Of a DNA stretch of 64,000 bases, positions 19,458-28,814 are shown in pieces. The notes below the pieces were generated by a model. It saw only the letters and a list, made by a program, of their open reading frames with translations. It was not told the DNA's origin and did no database searches. Source of the DNA: Terrilactibacillus sp. S3-3 (lineage in GTDB: Bacteria; Bacillota; Bacilli; Bacillales; Sporolactobacillaceae). Position numbers and translations under genes: made by a program. The stretch spans positions 2,790,001 to 2,854,000 of the forward strand of contig CP129291.1 in NCBI GenBank assembly GCA_030437565.1. Reading direction: 5' to 3'. The stretch's first letter is position 1. Every line of letters begins with the position of its first letter.

Positions 19458-20610
19458 ATGGCGAAAAAAATGCGAGTAAACAAGATTGTCATCGCTCCGG
19501 ATTCGTTTAAAGAAAGTTTAACTGCACTGGAAGCGGCTCAAGCGATTGAAAAAGGACTGCGGCGGGTGTTGCCTATGGCCGACATTATCAAAGTGCCAAT
19601 GGCCGACGGCGGCGAAGGCACCGTTCAGGCATTGGTCGATGCGACAAATGGAAAACGGACAAAGACGGTGACAGGACCTCTTGGAGTGCCGGTTGAGGGG
19701 TTTATCGGACTGACGGGCGACGAAAAAAACAGCGGTAATTGTAATTGAAATGGCCGCCGCCGCCGGACTCCATCTCGTGCCGGCCGAACAGCGTAATCCG
19801 CTTGCTGCTACAACTTACGGTGTGGGCGAACTGATCCGCTTTGCTATTGAGCAAGGCGTAAAGCAGATCATTATTGGGCTTGGCGGCAGCGCAACGAATG
19901 ATGCCGGCTGCGGCATGGCCCAGGCACTGGGGGCAAAGCTGCTGAACAAAAAAGGGTGAATCGATCGGTTTCGGCGGCGAAGCATTAGCCGACCTTGATC
20001 GTATCGAGATAACCGACCTTAATCCGAAGCTTAAGAACGTCCAGTTTGAAATCGCCGCCGATGTCACGAATCCGCTGACCGGGGACAAAGGAGCGGCCGC
20101 CGTTTTCGGGCCGCAAAAAGGGGCCGGCTTAGCGGACATTCAAATACTGGACTACAATCTGAAGCACTTTGCCCAGATTGTCCGCCGCGATCTCCATCGC
20201 GAGGTTGATAAAATACAAGGGGCTGGAGCCGCCGGCGGATTAGGTGCGGGAGCCTTGTTTTTTTTTTAAACGGCAAACTGAGACATGGAGCAGATATCGT
20301 GATCGAGGCCGTTTCGCTGCAAAAGATTATAACTGGAGCCGATTTTGTCATCACCGGAGAGGGGAAAATTGACGGACAAACCGTATATGGCAAGACACCG
20401 ATCGCAGTCGCTCAGTGCGCGAAGAAAGCCGGGATACCGGTGATCGCGCTTGCCGGTTTCGTTGCGGATGACAGCGATGCCGTCTTTGATTACGGTATTG
20501 ATGCTGTGTTCCCGATTGTTCAAGGTCCTGTTTCGCTGCCGGAAGCCTTGCAGCAAGCGGAACACAATTTGGTACGAACGGCGGAAAATGTGGCCAGACT
20601 GATAAAGTGA
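19458..20610 (+). CDS. Glycerate kinase (GlxK/GarK family), three frameshifts
   Basis: Phosphorylates D-glycerate, feeding glycolysis. Motifs: [18 protein letters not shown] (N-terminus), [11 protein letters not shown] (~50), [17 protein letters not shown] (~145), [15 protein letters not shown], and [19 protein letters not shown] (~300). The span of 384 codons equals the usual 380. Frame breaks are in A7 (19723-19729), A6 before GGGTGA (19948-19953) and T10 (20258-20267), all homopolymers. ATG 19458 has AAAGGAG at ideal spacing. Its stop codon lies inside the first bases of structured element copy 2. Whether the product is 2- or 3-phosphoglycerate cannot be told. Confidence 0.92.
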
Positions 20611-20798
20611 CACTTCAATCAGCTGGGTTTTTCTTCCATACCACTGATTGTTAGTTGCGCCCACAGGATGTGGCGCCTTTAGTCGGTATTCCTAAGACCG
20701 GGCTTTTTCGGGCAGTTGGCAGTTATCTCCCACCTATACTCCTTCGAATTCATTGAATTCTTAGGTGGGAGTCTTACTGCCCGTTAATGCAGGATAAA
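20602..20798 (+). repeat. Structured ~200-bp dispersed element, copy 2
   Basis: It begins GATAAAGTGACACTTCAATC, overlapping the glycerate kinase stop, and ends GCAGGATAAA. Hairpins: CAATCAGCTGGG / CCACTGATTG, an outer stem GGGCAGT (20710-20716) / ACTGCCC, and inside it TCTCCCACCTA / TAGGTGGGA flanking GAATTCATTGAATTC. It lies between converging genes and could act as their bidirectional terminator. Confidence 0.8.
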
Positions 20799-20820
20799 CA
20801 TGGGAATTTGATCCTGATCT

Positions 20821-21623
20821 TTATTGAGCCAATCCCCATTTTTGACCGATATAGCGCAGCCAGATTTTTTCGCCTTTTTGATTCATTGACTGGCCGTCGT
20901 CAGCGATAACGCTCGCTCGCTGCGCGCCTTTCGGCCATTGCGATAAATAATTGATATAGGCCAGGCCTTGTTTCTTGGCATATTTCTTCAACTCATCGAT
21001 TCGTTCATTAATATAGGGCGTCTCGGCCGAATAGACGGGCGGCTGAACGAAAAAAGCCGCGCTCGGATACTTGATTTTGATTTTTTCTTCCATTAAACTG
21101 ATCACCGATTTTGTATCCGTTGTGCTCACCTGATGGTCGTCATTATAAACCGGCGGCGGTATAAAGGACAGCATCAGGACCTTTGGCAGCGGCAGTGCCT
21201 TTTATCATTTCGCTTAACGGTTTGTCATTCAAAGCCAGTGAATCCTGTGTACCATAGCTGCTTGCCGTCACTTTGAAAACATCCTGCCCGTATGCTTTGT
21301 CCAACTGCTGCTGAAAAAGGCCGGACATGGCTTGACAATCCGCCCCACCGATCATCACCAGCTGCACTTGTGCATGCTTATCAATAGCCGCTCGAACCGT
21401 TTTTTGCATCGACTTCGGCAGTTCGGCAATCCGTTTTTTTTTCTCTCGCTTTGTTCAGCGAGGCCGACGTATTGGTATCGGCCGTGCCAAGCACTTGTTC
21501 CGTTTGAGCGGCGGTGCCCCCTTCTGACGTTGTTTTTGATATTTTATGCTGCCAGTATATCTTTCCGCCTATAATTGCAGCAAGGCAGATGAGAATAGCT
21601 AAAATAATCCAAACCTTCTTCAA
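20821..21623 (-). CDS. Secreted SGNH/GDSL-like hydrolase family protein, two frameshifts
   Basis: A membrane-anchored extracellular protein (VWIILAILICLAAIIGGKIY, residues 3-22). A Ser/Thr linker precedes an SGNH-type domain: QLVMIGGADCQAM near the N-terminus of the domain, KVLMLSFIPPPVYND in the middle, IADDGQSMNQKGEKIW near the end, where a catalytic Asp-His pair would be expected but only D is seen. So the activity is uncertain. Frame breaks are at the T9 run 21434-21442 and near 21180. The TTG start at 21623 is preceded by GAAGGTGA. Length is 267 codons. Possible role in wall polymer deacylation is only inferred. Confidence 0.65.
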
Positions 21624-21753
21624 TTCATCACCTTCAGTCTTTTTTTAATTGATTTCTTCGGTCCGGATAATATTTCCATGAATTAGCATAGCCCTAAACC
21701 CAGCCTTCTGTAAATATTTTCAGACAATATTTGATAAAAACGAATCGTTCGTC

Positions 21754-22541
21754 TTAATTTCCTTGGTTTTCCTGCCCCTGCTCCCTCATAATTACAATAT
21801 TGACACGTCGGTTCATCGCTCTATGGGCAGCTGTATCATTCTTTGCCACCGGCTTGTATTGCCCGTATCCGACAAAGTGAAGCTGCGACGGGGGCAAATG
21901 ATCATGGTGAATTAAAAAGAACATGACATTTTGGGCGCGGGCGCCGGATAACTCCCAGTTAGAATGATATTTTGAGTGCCGATTGCGAAAAGGCGTATTG
22001 TCGGTATAACCTTCAACACTGATATCGTTGGGGACCATTTTCAAAATACCGCCGACTTTTTTTAAAATCGGCTTGGCTCCTTTTTTAATATCGGCGTCTC
22101 CAACATCAAATAAGATTTTTTCCCGAAAAGTCAACTGGACGCCGCGCGGCAAATTGGTCAGCGACATTTCGGGACCAAGATGGTTTTGCTTAATATAATC
22201 GTTCAGTTTTACATACAGCTTATCGAGATTCTGGTTGTTCTGACTTTCCTGGCTGGCTGGCGTTCGTTTTCTTCTTGACAATTGGAATGCTCGGCGTTGT
22301 TTGATGCTGATCAACTTTAGGGTAGCCCATATCCTTCAAAATAGAATCGCCCTGAAAGGAGGTTTTCAGAGATGAAACGAGGGCATTAAAACGCTGATTT
22401 TCAAGCGAGCTCATTGAGTACAGAACAAAAAAAAAAAAAACGAGAAGCAGCGTGATCAGATCGGAATAAGTGATGAGCCAGCGCCCGCTGTCATCACGGT
22501 TTTCTTCTGTTCTTCGCCGGCGTTTTTCTACTCCTACTCAT
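21754..22541 (-). CDS. motB: Flagellar motor stator protein MotB, three frameshifts
   Basis: Stator subunit anchoring MotA to the wall. A short basic N-terminus is followed by RWLITYSDLITLLLVFF with the proton/sodium-binding Asp, then VLYSMSSLENQRF. The C-terminal OmpA-like peptidoglycan-binding domain reads ILFDVGDADIKKGAKPILKKV, VEGYTDNTPF, NWELSGARAQNV, GYGQYKPVAKNDTAAHRAMNRRVNI. Frame breaks: near 22498, the A14 run 22427-22440, and near 22250. The start ATG 22541 (after GAGGTTG) overlaps the motA stop by 8 bp, proving the operon. Proton versus sodium type (MotB or MotS) cannot be settled. Confidence 0.9.
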
Positions 22542-23357
22542 TGCTTTCAACCTCTTGGTAGGAGCCTGAGTGATCCAAGTGGTTTTCCACCCGTTCCTTG
22601 CCGTCCGAATCAAGGAAGGCTAAAAGTTTTTTGCGGAGAAGCATCGTATTTTCGCCGTATTGAATAGAAATCAATCAATCCTTCCGCCTGAATTTCCCTG
22701 ATCAGAATATCCTGTGCTAAACGGGCCTTAATTTTATTATAAAGCGGCAGGTAAATCACATTGGCCGAAGCGACGCCATAGAGTGTAGCAATAAAGGCCA
22801 CCGCGATCGCCGGACCCAGGTTTCCGGGTTTGTCGATATTGCCAAGCACGTGAACAAGACCCATGACCGTTCCGATGATCCCCATCGTCGGGGCAAACCC
22901 GCCGGCCGCTTCAAAAACCTTGGCGATTGACAGAATGTGCTGTTCATAAAGTTCAATATCGCGGTTTAAAATATCTTCAATCATTTCTGAATCGACGCCA
23001 TCGACAATCAGCTGCACGCCTGTTGAAAGAAATTCATCGTCTTCGAATTCTTCTTTCGCACCCTCAAGCGCCAGCAGCCCTTCCCGCCTTGATATATTTG
23101 CTAAATTAACGAGTTGATCAATCACGTCTTCAGGATGGCTTTTTTTATTTACAAACGCGTATTTCAAATAATAAACGGTATTTTCTTTAAAGTGCTTCCC
23201 GGAAAACTGATAATGACCGCACCGATTGTCCCGCCAAATACAATCAAAAAGCCGCTGTCACTTTGAAAAGTGCGGATAGCGAGCCGCCTTCCAGCAGGAA
23301 ACCAAAAACTAGTGACAGCAGCCCGACGACAAGGCCGATGACCGTTGCAAAATCCAT
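22534..23357 (-). CDS. motA: Flagellar motor stator protein MotA (MotA/MotP family), three frameshifts
   Basis: Four-helix stator channel subunit. It starts MDFATVIGLVVGLLSLVFGFLLEGG, then FLIVFGGTIGAVIISFP, cytoplasmic torque loop (SRREGLLALE), and the proline-containing last helices FAPTMGIIGTVMGLVHVLGN and AVAFIATLYGVASANVIYLP. Frame breaks: T5 run near 23258, near 23165, and near 22680 (gatt repeat). The total of 274 codons fits the family (270). ATG 23357 has GGGGTGGG ahead. A SigD-type promoter is 41 bp upstream. motB overlaps its end. Confidence 0.9.
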
Positions 23358-23397
23358 GTGAGCCCACCCCTTCAATCTTGTAAAGCTTTCTATTTTT

Positions 23398-23424
23398 TTA
23401 TCGGCTATTTTCGACAAATGTTGA
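23398..23424 (-). promoter_or_regulatory. SigD-type promoter for motAB
   Basis: The minus strand reads TCAA (23424-23421), 15 bases, GCCGATAA (23405-23398): 3/4 and 7/8 matches to the SigD consensus at exact spacing, about 40 bp upstream of the motA start. The B. subtilis motAB operon is likewise SigD-dependent. Confidence 0.8.
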
Positions 23425-23500
23425 ACCTCTTTTCTTTAAAAACGTCTTTTGAAAAAGGAGTGGCTGAGGGAATCGCCATGCAGACCCAATATTTTAAAAA

Positions 23501-23698
23501 TTTATCCCGCTTTAACGGGCAGTAAAGACTCCCGCATCAAGGCCTCAATGAATTCGAAGAAGCATAGGCAGGAGACAACTGCCCGTAAAAGTCCGATCTT
23601 AGGAACACAGACGTTGCCACATCCTGTGGGCCGCAACTAATAATCAACGGGGATGGAAGGAAGAAAACCCACACTGATTGAAGGTTTGACTTTATTTT
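23501..23698 (-). repeat. Structured ~200-bp dispersed element, copy 3
   Basis: Minus-strand copy starting AATAAAGTCAAACCTTCAATC and ending GCGGGATAAA. The outer stem GGGCAGT/ACTGCCC and the inner GTCTCC/GGGAGTC are kept, as are TTAGTTGCGGCCC and GGATGTGGCA. It lies between the divergent motA and HD-GYP genes, so a terminator function alone does not explain its position. Confidence 0.8.
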
Positions 23699-23826
23699 GC
23701 CGAACCTTTTTAATTATCACTATTTTGCTATACCTTTTTACTTTTAATTTTCATATTCGTTTGATAAGATAACTACGCTGGCACTATTTCGGAAATTAGC
23801 TACTAATGGACCGGGGTGAATGGATG

Positions 23827-25558
23827 ATGTCAAAATTAAAAAAAGTGGTGGAATTAGCAGAAGGAGCTATTTTAGAGAGGGATATTTATATAAATTCTTC
23901 CATACTTTACAAATCAGGCACCTATATCACCCAAATGTTAATCAATGATTTGGTTGATCGGGGCGTTGACAGTATCTATGTGGGAGATAGAGAAGGTCTT
24001 TTGCACTACGATAATCATCATATACTCCCGGTGTCCTATCATCATCTGAAAGCCTTGACAGAAGGCTTTCAGAACGATATGTCTCATATTGTCCACGAAC
24101 TGAGATACGGACGTGCGCTTCACTCAGAATCTTCCTATAAGTGGATCCGTTCCGTTTATCTTCGTTTATTCTCCAAACCCCACCGTAGCCCAATTGATGG
24201 ACAGTCTCAAGCAATGGGACGCCTACAGTTATTACCATTCCGTCGATGATGTTTTTGTCTTATCCACCCTTCTCGCCCGCCATTATCGCTGCGAATCTGT
24301 CAATGACTTCGCTCTCGGCTGCCTTTTGCACGATATCGGCAAGCTCGGCATACCCAAATCAATCTTACTCAAAAAAGGAAAATTGACCGAAAATGAATAC
24401 GCGATCGTGATGGAACATACGACATACGGCTATCATTTATTAAAAAAAATCGGCTTTCCTGAACGAGTCTGCAAACTGGCCCACTCACATCATGAAAGGC
24501 TGAACGGCAAGGGATATCCTGACGGGCTGACTTTCATGCAGCTCGACAGGGATTTGAAAATCGTGATGGTCGCCGACGTTTATTCGGCGCTGACACTTTC
24601 CCGTCCGTATCGCAAACCCATGCATGCAACAAAAGCGCTGCAGATCCTGCTCAGAGACAGCCATGACAACCATTGACAGTCAGTCAATGCTGCTATGACT
24701 TTATCAATCTACTATGTCTTTATCCGCCGGCTACTAGAGTTGTGTGCTTTCGGACGGGCGGCGCGGCACGATCGTGAACAATCCGGACGGTGCAGAAATG
24801 CTTCCGGTTATCCGGCTGACGAACAGCGGGAAGTTATTCCAAACGCCCAGCGACCTGTCTATCACGATTCATTCCGTTACCGGCTGGGAAGACAGCCAGG
24901 TCCAATGGCAATCGCGGCAGAACTGGGCTGATTACCTGATCAGTTTGATCAATGGAAAAAAAAAAAAAAGGCATTGAAACTGCTGGATGAATTATCGGAC
25001 GGCAAGCGCGTGGAAAATGTTTTTACAGAAATCATCGAACGCGCCGTCACCATGATTAATAACGGAGTGGCTGAAGAAAAACTGCAGCCGGCCGATGCCC
25101 GAATGGCCGCGACGACAACTCTGACACTCCTCGATTGGAAAATGATCGAATTCACCGAAGCATTGAGCAAAGAAGTCGATTCGATCATTGTCGCCAATCT
25201 TGAGGGGCTAAGCGAACGGCTGCCGCTGAGAATCGTCCGCGACTTAATGGAGATTAACGGCTGGAAGACCTATTATCTTGGCGACCTGGAAGATGAGACG
25301 ATGATCATCGATTTAATCACCCGCCGCCACATCCGGTATTTGGCAGTATCCTTAACAAAAAAGGAGCAAATCTTTTACATACGGAACATTCTCGAAAACT
25401 TGTTATCGAAGTTTCCTGAACTGACGATTCTTGTTCACGGACGATACGCGCATATGCTGCAGCCAAATCGGATCATCACCAGTAAAGACACAGCCGAATT
25501 TATTAAAAAACTGCATGATTTACAGCTCATCGACAAATCCATTAGTAAAAGATTTTGA
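23827..25558 (+). CDS. HD-GYP phosphodiesterase apparently fused to a degenerate B12-binding-type domain, at least four frameshifts
   Basis: HD-GYP proteins hydrolyse cyclic di-GMP. Start ATG 23827 follows GGGGTGA. The order read across frames is: N-terminal VVELAEGAILERDIY domain; HD-GYP domain with LLHDIGKLGIPK and HSHHERLNGKGYPDG; SDGRRGTIVNNPDGAEMLP segment; WADYLISLING plus KALKLLDELSDGKRVENVF, resembling the helical cap of B12-binding modules; then VANLEGLSERLPLRIVRDL and GWKTYYLG, resembling the Rossmann B12 domain. The base-off histidine (DxHxxG) is missing. Frame breaks lie near 24175, 24676-24690, 24755 and in A14 (24956-24969). Two adjacent genes instead of a fusion remain possible. 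Confidence 0.7.
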
Positions 25559-25568
25559 CTCCGAAGTG

Positions 25569-25606
25569 TCGGGCCCCGTTGAAATCCGCGGGGCCCGATT
25601 ATTTTC
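25569..25606 (+). terminator. Terminator of the HD-GYP gene
   Basis: TCGGGCCCCG (25569-25578) pairs with CGGGGCCCGA (25589-25598), followed by TTATTTTC. It is 11 bp after the stop codon. Confidence 0.85.
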
Positions 25607-25730
25607 ATTATTGATGCAGGCGATTTTTTGCTGACGTGCCGGCAATAGCACGGCTGCCAGGTGTATGCTCCCCATTTAAAAGAACAAATTGATCAGCACT
25701 GTATCCTTCTAAAAAAAAAAACAGAAAAAA

Positions 25731-25766
25731 GGCCGGCTCCAAAGATCGATTCTTTTAGAGCCGGCC
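25731..25766 (-). terminator. Terminator of the second LCP gene
   Basis: GGCCGGCTC (25731-25739) pairs with GAGCCGGCC (25758-25766). On the minus strand it is followed by TTTTTTCTGTTTTTTT. It lies 11 bp from the LCP stop. Confidence 0.9.
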
Positions 25767-25776
25767 CTTTATTCAA

Positions 25777-26691
25777 TTATTTATTGCCCAGTTGTTCCTC
25801 AATCATGTCGTGTACACGCTGTCTTTCGGCGTTGCTGACTACAAGGTAATAAATGCCGTTAATCGTCGTACTTTGGCCTTTGACTTCGTAGTCTTGCGTA
25901 TGCTCTCTGGTATTGCGGTAATCCGTTGCGATCGTCTTCATATCGTCAAAAGTCATGTTTGTCGTGACGTTGTCTTTGATCGCATTCAGGATATCCGTGT
26001 AGTGGGAAACGGAAGAAATATTCGCCGCTTTATTAATCACCGCCATGATAACGTCCCGTTCGCGTTTGTTCCGGCCAAAGTCGCCGCGCGGATCGAGGTG
26101 GCGCATCCGGATATAGCCCATCGCCTTTGCGCCGGTATCCAGGTTAATTTTTCCTTTTTTGTAGTAATAACCTTTTTTATAGTACCTTCATCGTGCCAGC
26201 TGATATCATTGGTCACGGTGACACCGCCGACCGCATCAACAAGATCTTTCATCCCTTCCATGTTGATCCGAATATAATAGTCGAACGGCACATTGTAAAG
26301 AAAATGGCTGACGGTATCCAGTGCCATTTTTTTTGTTCCGCCGTAGGCATAGGCACTGTTAATTTTATCGGTTGTTCCATGACCGATAATGGCCGTCCTT
26401 GTATCACGAGGAATGGAGACCATTTGCATCGTGTTCGTCTTAGGATTCAATGTCATGGCAATAATCGTATCGGAACGTCCGGGGTCGCCTTTTCTCTGGT
26501 CAACGCCGAGCAGCAAAAAGGAAATGGGTTTCTTATCCTTCAGTTCCTCATGCCCTTTACTTTCTCCGGCCGGCTTGTAAATATCATTAGCCGTACTTTT
26601 GACCGAATGCCAAAGGTACCAGGCATATCCTCCCCCGGCGGCAACGATTAATACGATAACTATGCCTATTGTTAATAATATTTTTTACCAT
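25777..26691 (-). CDS. LytR-CpsA-Psr family wall polymer ligase, second copy, two frameshifts
   Basis: A second LCP phosphotransferase. One membrane segment (LLTIGIVIVLIVAAGGGYAWYL), then ISFLLLGVDQRKGDPGRSDTIIAMTLN, MQMVSIPRDTRTAI, NVPFDYYIRINMEGMKDLVDAVGG, and YIRMRHLDPRGDFGRNKRERDVI with the Arg cluster that binds polyprenyl pyrophosphate. It is about 304 codons, shorter than the first copy because it lacks the Ser/Gly tail. Frame breaks lie in T6 at 26681-26686 and T6 at 26173-26178. ATG 26691 has AAAGGGAGAG ahead. It stands alone between terminators. Confidence 0.9.
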
Positions 26692-26892
26692 CGTCTCTCC
26701 CTTTTCTTTGCAAAATAATTGACAATTTTAGACAAGATTTTTACATACAAATATCATAGCATTAAGCCGTTGTTTTGTGAATATAAGAAATTATAGAATC
26801 TTTTATCTTTAATGGTTTATGCCAGGTCCATCATCAGGCTTATATTAATTTATATGGTTTCCCAATACATTCAAAAAACACCCAGAAAAAAA

Positions 26893-26923
26893 GCCCGGCC
26901 CTATAGTCCTAAATAGAGCCGGG
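26893..26923 (-). terminator. Terminator of lacD
   Basis: GCCCGGC (26893-26899) pairs with GCCGGG (26918-26923). The minus-strand transcript ends in CTTTTTTTC. It lies 39 bp after the aldolase stop. Confidence 0.85.
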
Positions 26924-26961
26924 TTTCCGGTCACAGCGGCCTGAAGCCAGCGGCAATCGGA

Positions 26962-27972
26962 TTACACTAATTCAATTTCATCTTTACCGCCGTATGCCTC
27001 ATACCAAGGGGTCGCCTTCGTTTCAAGCAATGCATTCAATTCTTCCATGTTTTGCTTGCCTTGGCTGCGAAGCCAGGCAACCAGACCTTTTTCTCCGTCT
27101 TTTCCATAATCGGCAACACCTTCGCGCCAAGTGGCCCGTCCGCAAAGCACACCATTGTACTTCGAGCCGGCTTCATAGGCAAACGTCAATGTTTTTTGGA
27201 AGAGGTCGGTGGAGACACCGGCGCTCAGCCAAATATAAGGGATTGTCGTCAGCTTTTCAACTTCTTGGAAGTTTTTTTTTGCTTCTTCAGCAGTATAAAC
27301 CGGCTCGTTTTCGCCGACACCTTCGACGCGGCTCATATCGACAGGCACTTCCAGTTTCAATACATCGACGCCGTAACGTTCTTGGGTGAAAATTTTGATG
27401 GAATCGGTCACTTTTTTCGGTTTGAGTTTTGCATATTCCGCACTTTTTGCATCAGCCACATTGGCATCATAAGTAACAATTTCCAAAAAAAGCGGAATAT
27501 CTTCAGCTTTGCATTCGGAACCTACGCGTTCAACAAAAGCCTTTTTCACATCGTTGATCTCGTCGCCTTCATCCGGATCGTAATAGACGAGCAGTTTGAC
27601 CGCATCGCCGCCTTCTTCTTTCAAACGTTTTGCCGACCAGTTGGCCAAAAGATCGGGAAGGCGTCCAGGCTGTGTTGTGTCATATCCGGTCTTTTCATAC
27701 GAACTGAGAAGACCGCAGTTTTTGTCGCGTTTTTTGGAGGCTGGAATACCATATTCAGGATCAAGTAAAATGGCGCTGGCATAAGGAGTCAGCTCTTGTG
27801 CTACAAGCGATTTAAATTCTTCCAGTTCTTTGATCGTCGCTTCTCCGCCCTTTGCTGCCGCAATCATTTTTTTCAAAGAGCCGCGTTGGTCAATCGCCAG
27901 TGCAGCAATGATACCTTTGTCATTGGAAAGCCGTTCTAGAGCTTCAAACTTGCCTTTTTGTAATTTTACCAT
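26962..27972 (-). CDS. lacD: Tagatose 1,6-diphosphate aldolase (LacD family)
   Basis: Class I aldolase splitting tagatose-1,6-bisphosphate (and often fructose-1,6-bisphosphate) to dihydroxyacetone phosphate and glyceraldehyde-3-phosphate. It is intact at 336 residues, close to the family's 325. Motifs: ALAIDQRGSLKKMI (~25), AILLDPEYGIPA (~67), the KLEVPVDMSRVEG region with the Schiff-base lysine (~206), IPYIWLSAGVSTDLFQKTL (~245), CGRATWREGV. ATG 27972 has GGAGG 7 bases ahead. No other tagatose or galactose genes are adjacent, so it may serve as a glycolytic aldolase here. That is inference. Confidence 0.92.
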   Translation of the reverse strand: MVKLQKGKFEALERLSNDKGIIAALAIDQRGSLKKMIAAAKGGEATIKELEEFKSLVAQELTPYASAILLDPEYGIPASKKRDKNCGLLSSYEKTGYDTTQPGRLPDLLANWSAKRLKEEGGDAVKLLVYYDPDEGDEINDVKKAFVERVGSECKAEDIPLFLEIVTYDANVADAKSAEYAKLKPKKVTDSIKIFTQERYGVDVLKLEVPVDMSRVEGVGENEPVYTAEEAKKNFQEVEKLTTIPYIWLSAGVSTDLFQKTLTFAYEAGSKYNGVLCGRATWREGVADYGKDGEKGLVAWLRSQGKQNMEELNALLETKATPWYEAYGGKDEIELV

Positions 27973-28257
27973 TCAAATTCCTCCACAACATCCGGGAAAA
28001 AGCTCCCTTTTCTTAATATAGCAACCGATAGAATATTCCCTTTTTTTGCTTTTATGAAACAAAAAAATTCTATCGTTTTAATCTCTCACACCCTCATTTT
28101 ACGTCATTTTCTTTGTTTAAGTCAATTTTGCCATTACGATAAGAAATGATATTTTTTGGCGAAAAAAACGCGCTATTTTCATAGGCGATAGAAGAAAACG
28201 GATGAAGTTGGAGCAAACATTTTGAGCAGCTTTCCGAAGTTAAAACGATTTTGAAAT

Positions 28258-28455
28258 TCCCCCATTTGAGGCAAAGTCGCTCCATTTTCAGCCGAAGTCG
28301 CTCCATTTGAGGCAAGGTCGCCCCATTTTCAGTCGAAGTCGCTCCATTTGAGTCGAGGTTGCCCCATTTTCAGTCGAAGTCGCTCCATTTGAGTCGAGGT
28401 TGCCCCATTTTCAGTCGAAGCCGCTCCATTTTCAGCCGAAGCCGCCCCATTCGGG
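28258..28455 (-). repeat. 21-bp tandem array, family A, reverse orientation, ~9 copies
   Basis: On the minus strand the steps read AAATGG(G/A)GC(G/A)ACTTC plus 7-8 variable bases, period 21. It lies between the lacD start and the mntH1 3' end, directly beside a family B array. Confidence 0.85.
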
Positions 28456-28494
28456 TTGAAGTCGGGCCGGGCCGGGCCAGGGCTCGGCCTGGCC

Positions 28495-28600
28495 CCCTTT
28501 AATCAACTTTCGGTGATTTATTAACAACTTTTAAGGTTTTTAAACAAGATCACCGCTTTTTTAAACAAGGTCACTACTTCTTTAGACAACTTATTCCCGG
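28495..28600 (+). repeat. Family B short array (TTTATTAACAACTTT type)
   Basis: Four or five steps of about 21 bases: GATTTATTAACAACTTT, GGTTTTTAAACAAGATC, CTTTTTTAAACAAGGTC, CTTCTTTAGACAACTTA. A GC-rich stretch with GGGCCGGGCC precedes it, as in the other family B sites. Nothing else was recognised in 27973-28814 apart from the terminator at 28701. Confidence 0.65.
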
Positions 28601-28700
28601 CGAGGCCGGGAATACTTTTAAATACTGAACCGCAGGCTAATTTTTAGCTTCACTTCATTACACAAAAAAGGGCAGGTTTTTTTCTATATCCGTAAAAAAA

Positions 28701-28775
28701 CGAGAGGCAGGGGGAACCAACTTCCTGAAGTTGAATTTTTGACCTTCAGGGGTCGGTCCGCAAACATTCCTCTCG
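28701..28775 (-). terminator. Terminator of mntH1
   Basis: Long hairpin: outer CGAGAGG (28701-28707)/CCTCTCG (28769-28775), inner CTTCCTGAAG/CTTCAGG arms. The minus-strand transcript continues with seven T residues. It lies 40 bp downstream of the gene. Confidence 0.8.
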
Positions 28776-28814
28776 TTTTTCTTATGTTAGGACAGCCTCG
28801 TCATGCTGCAATCG

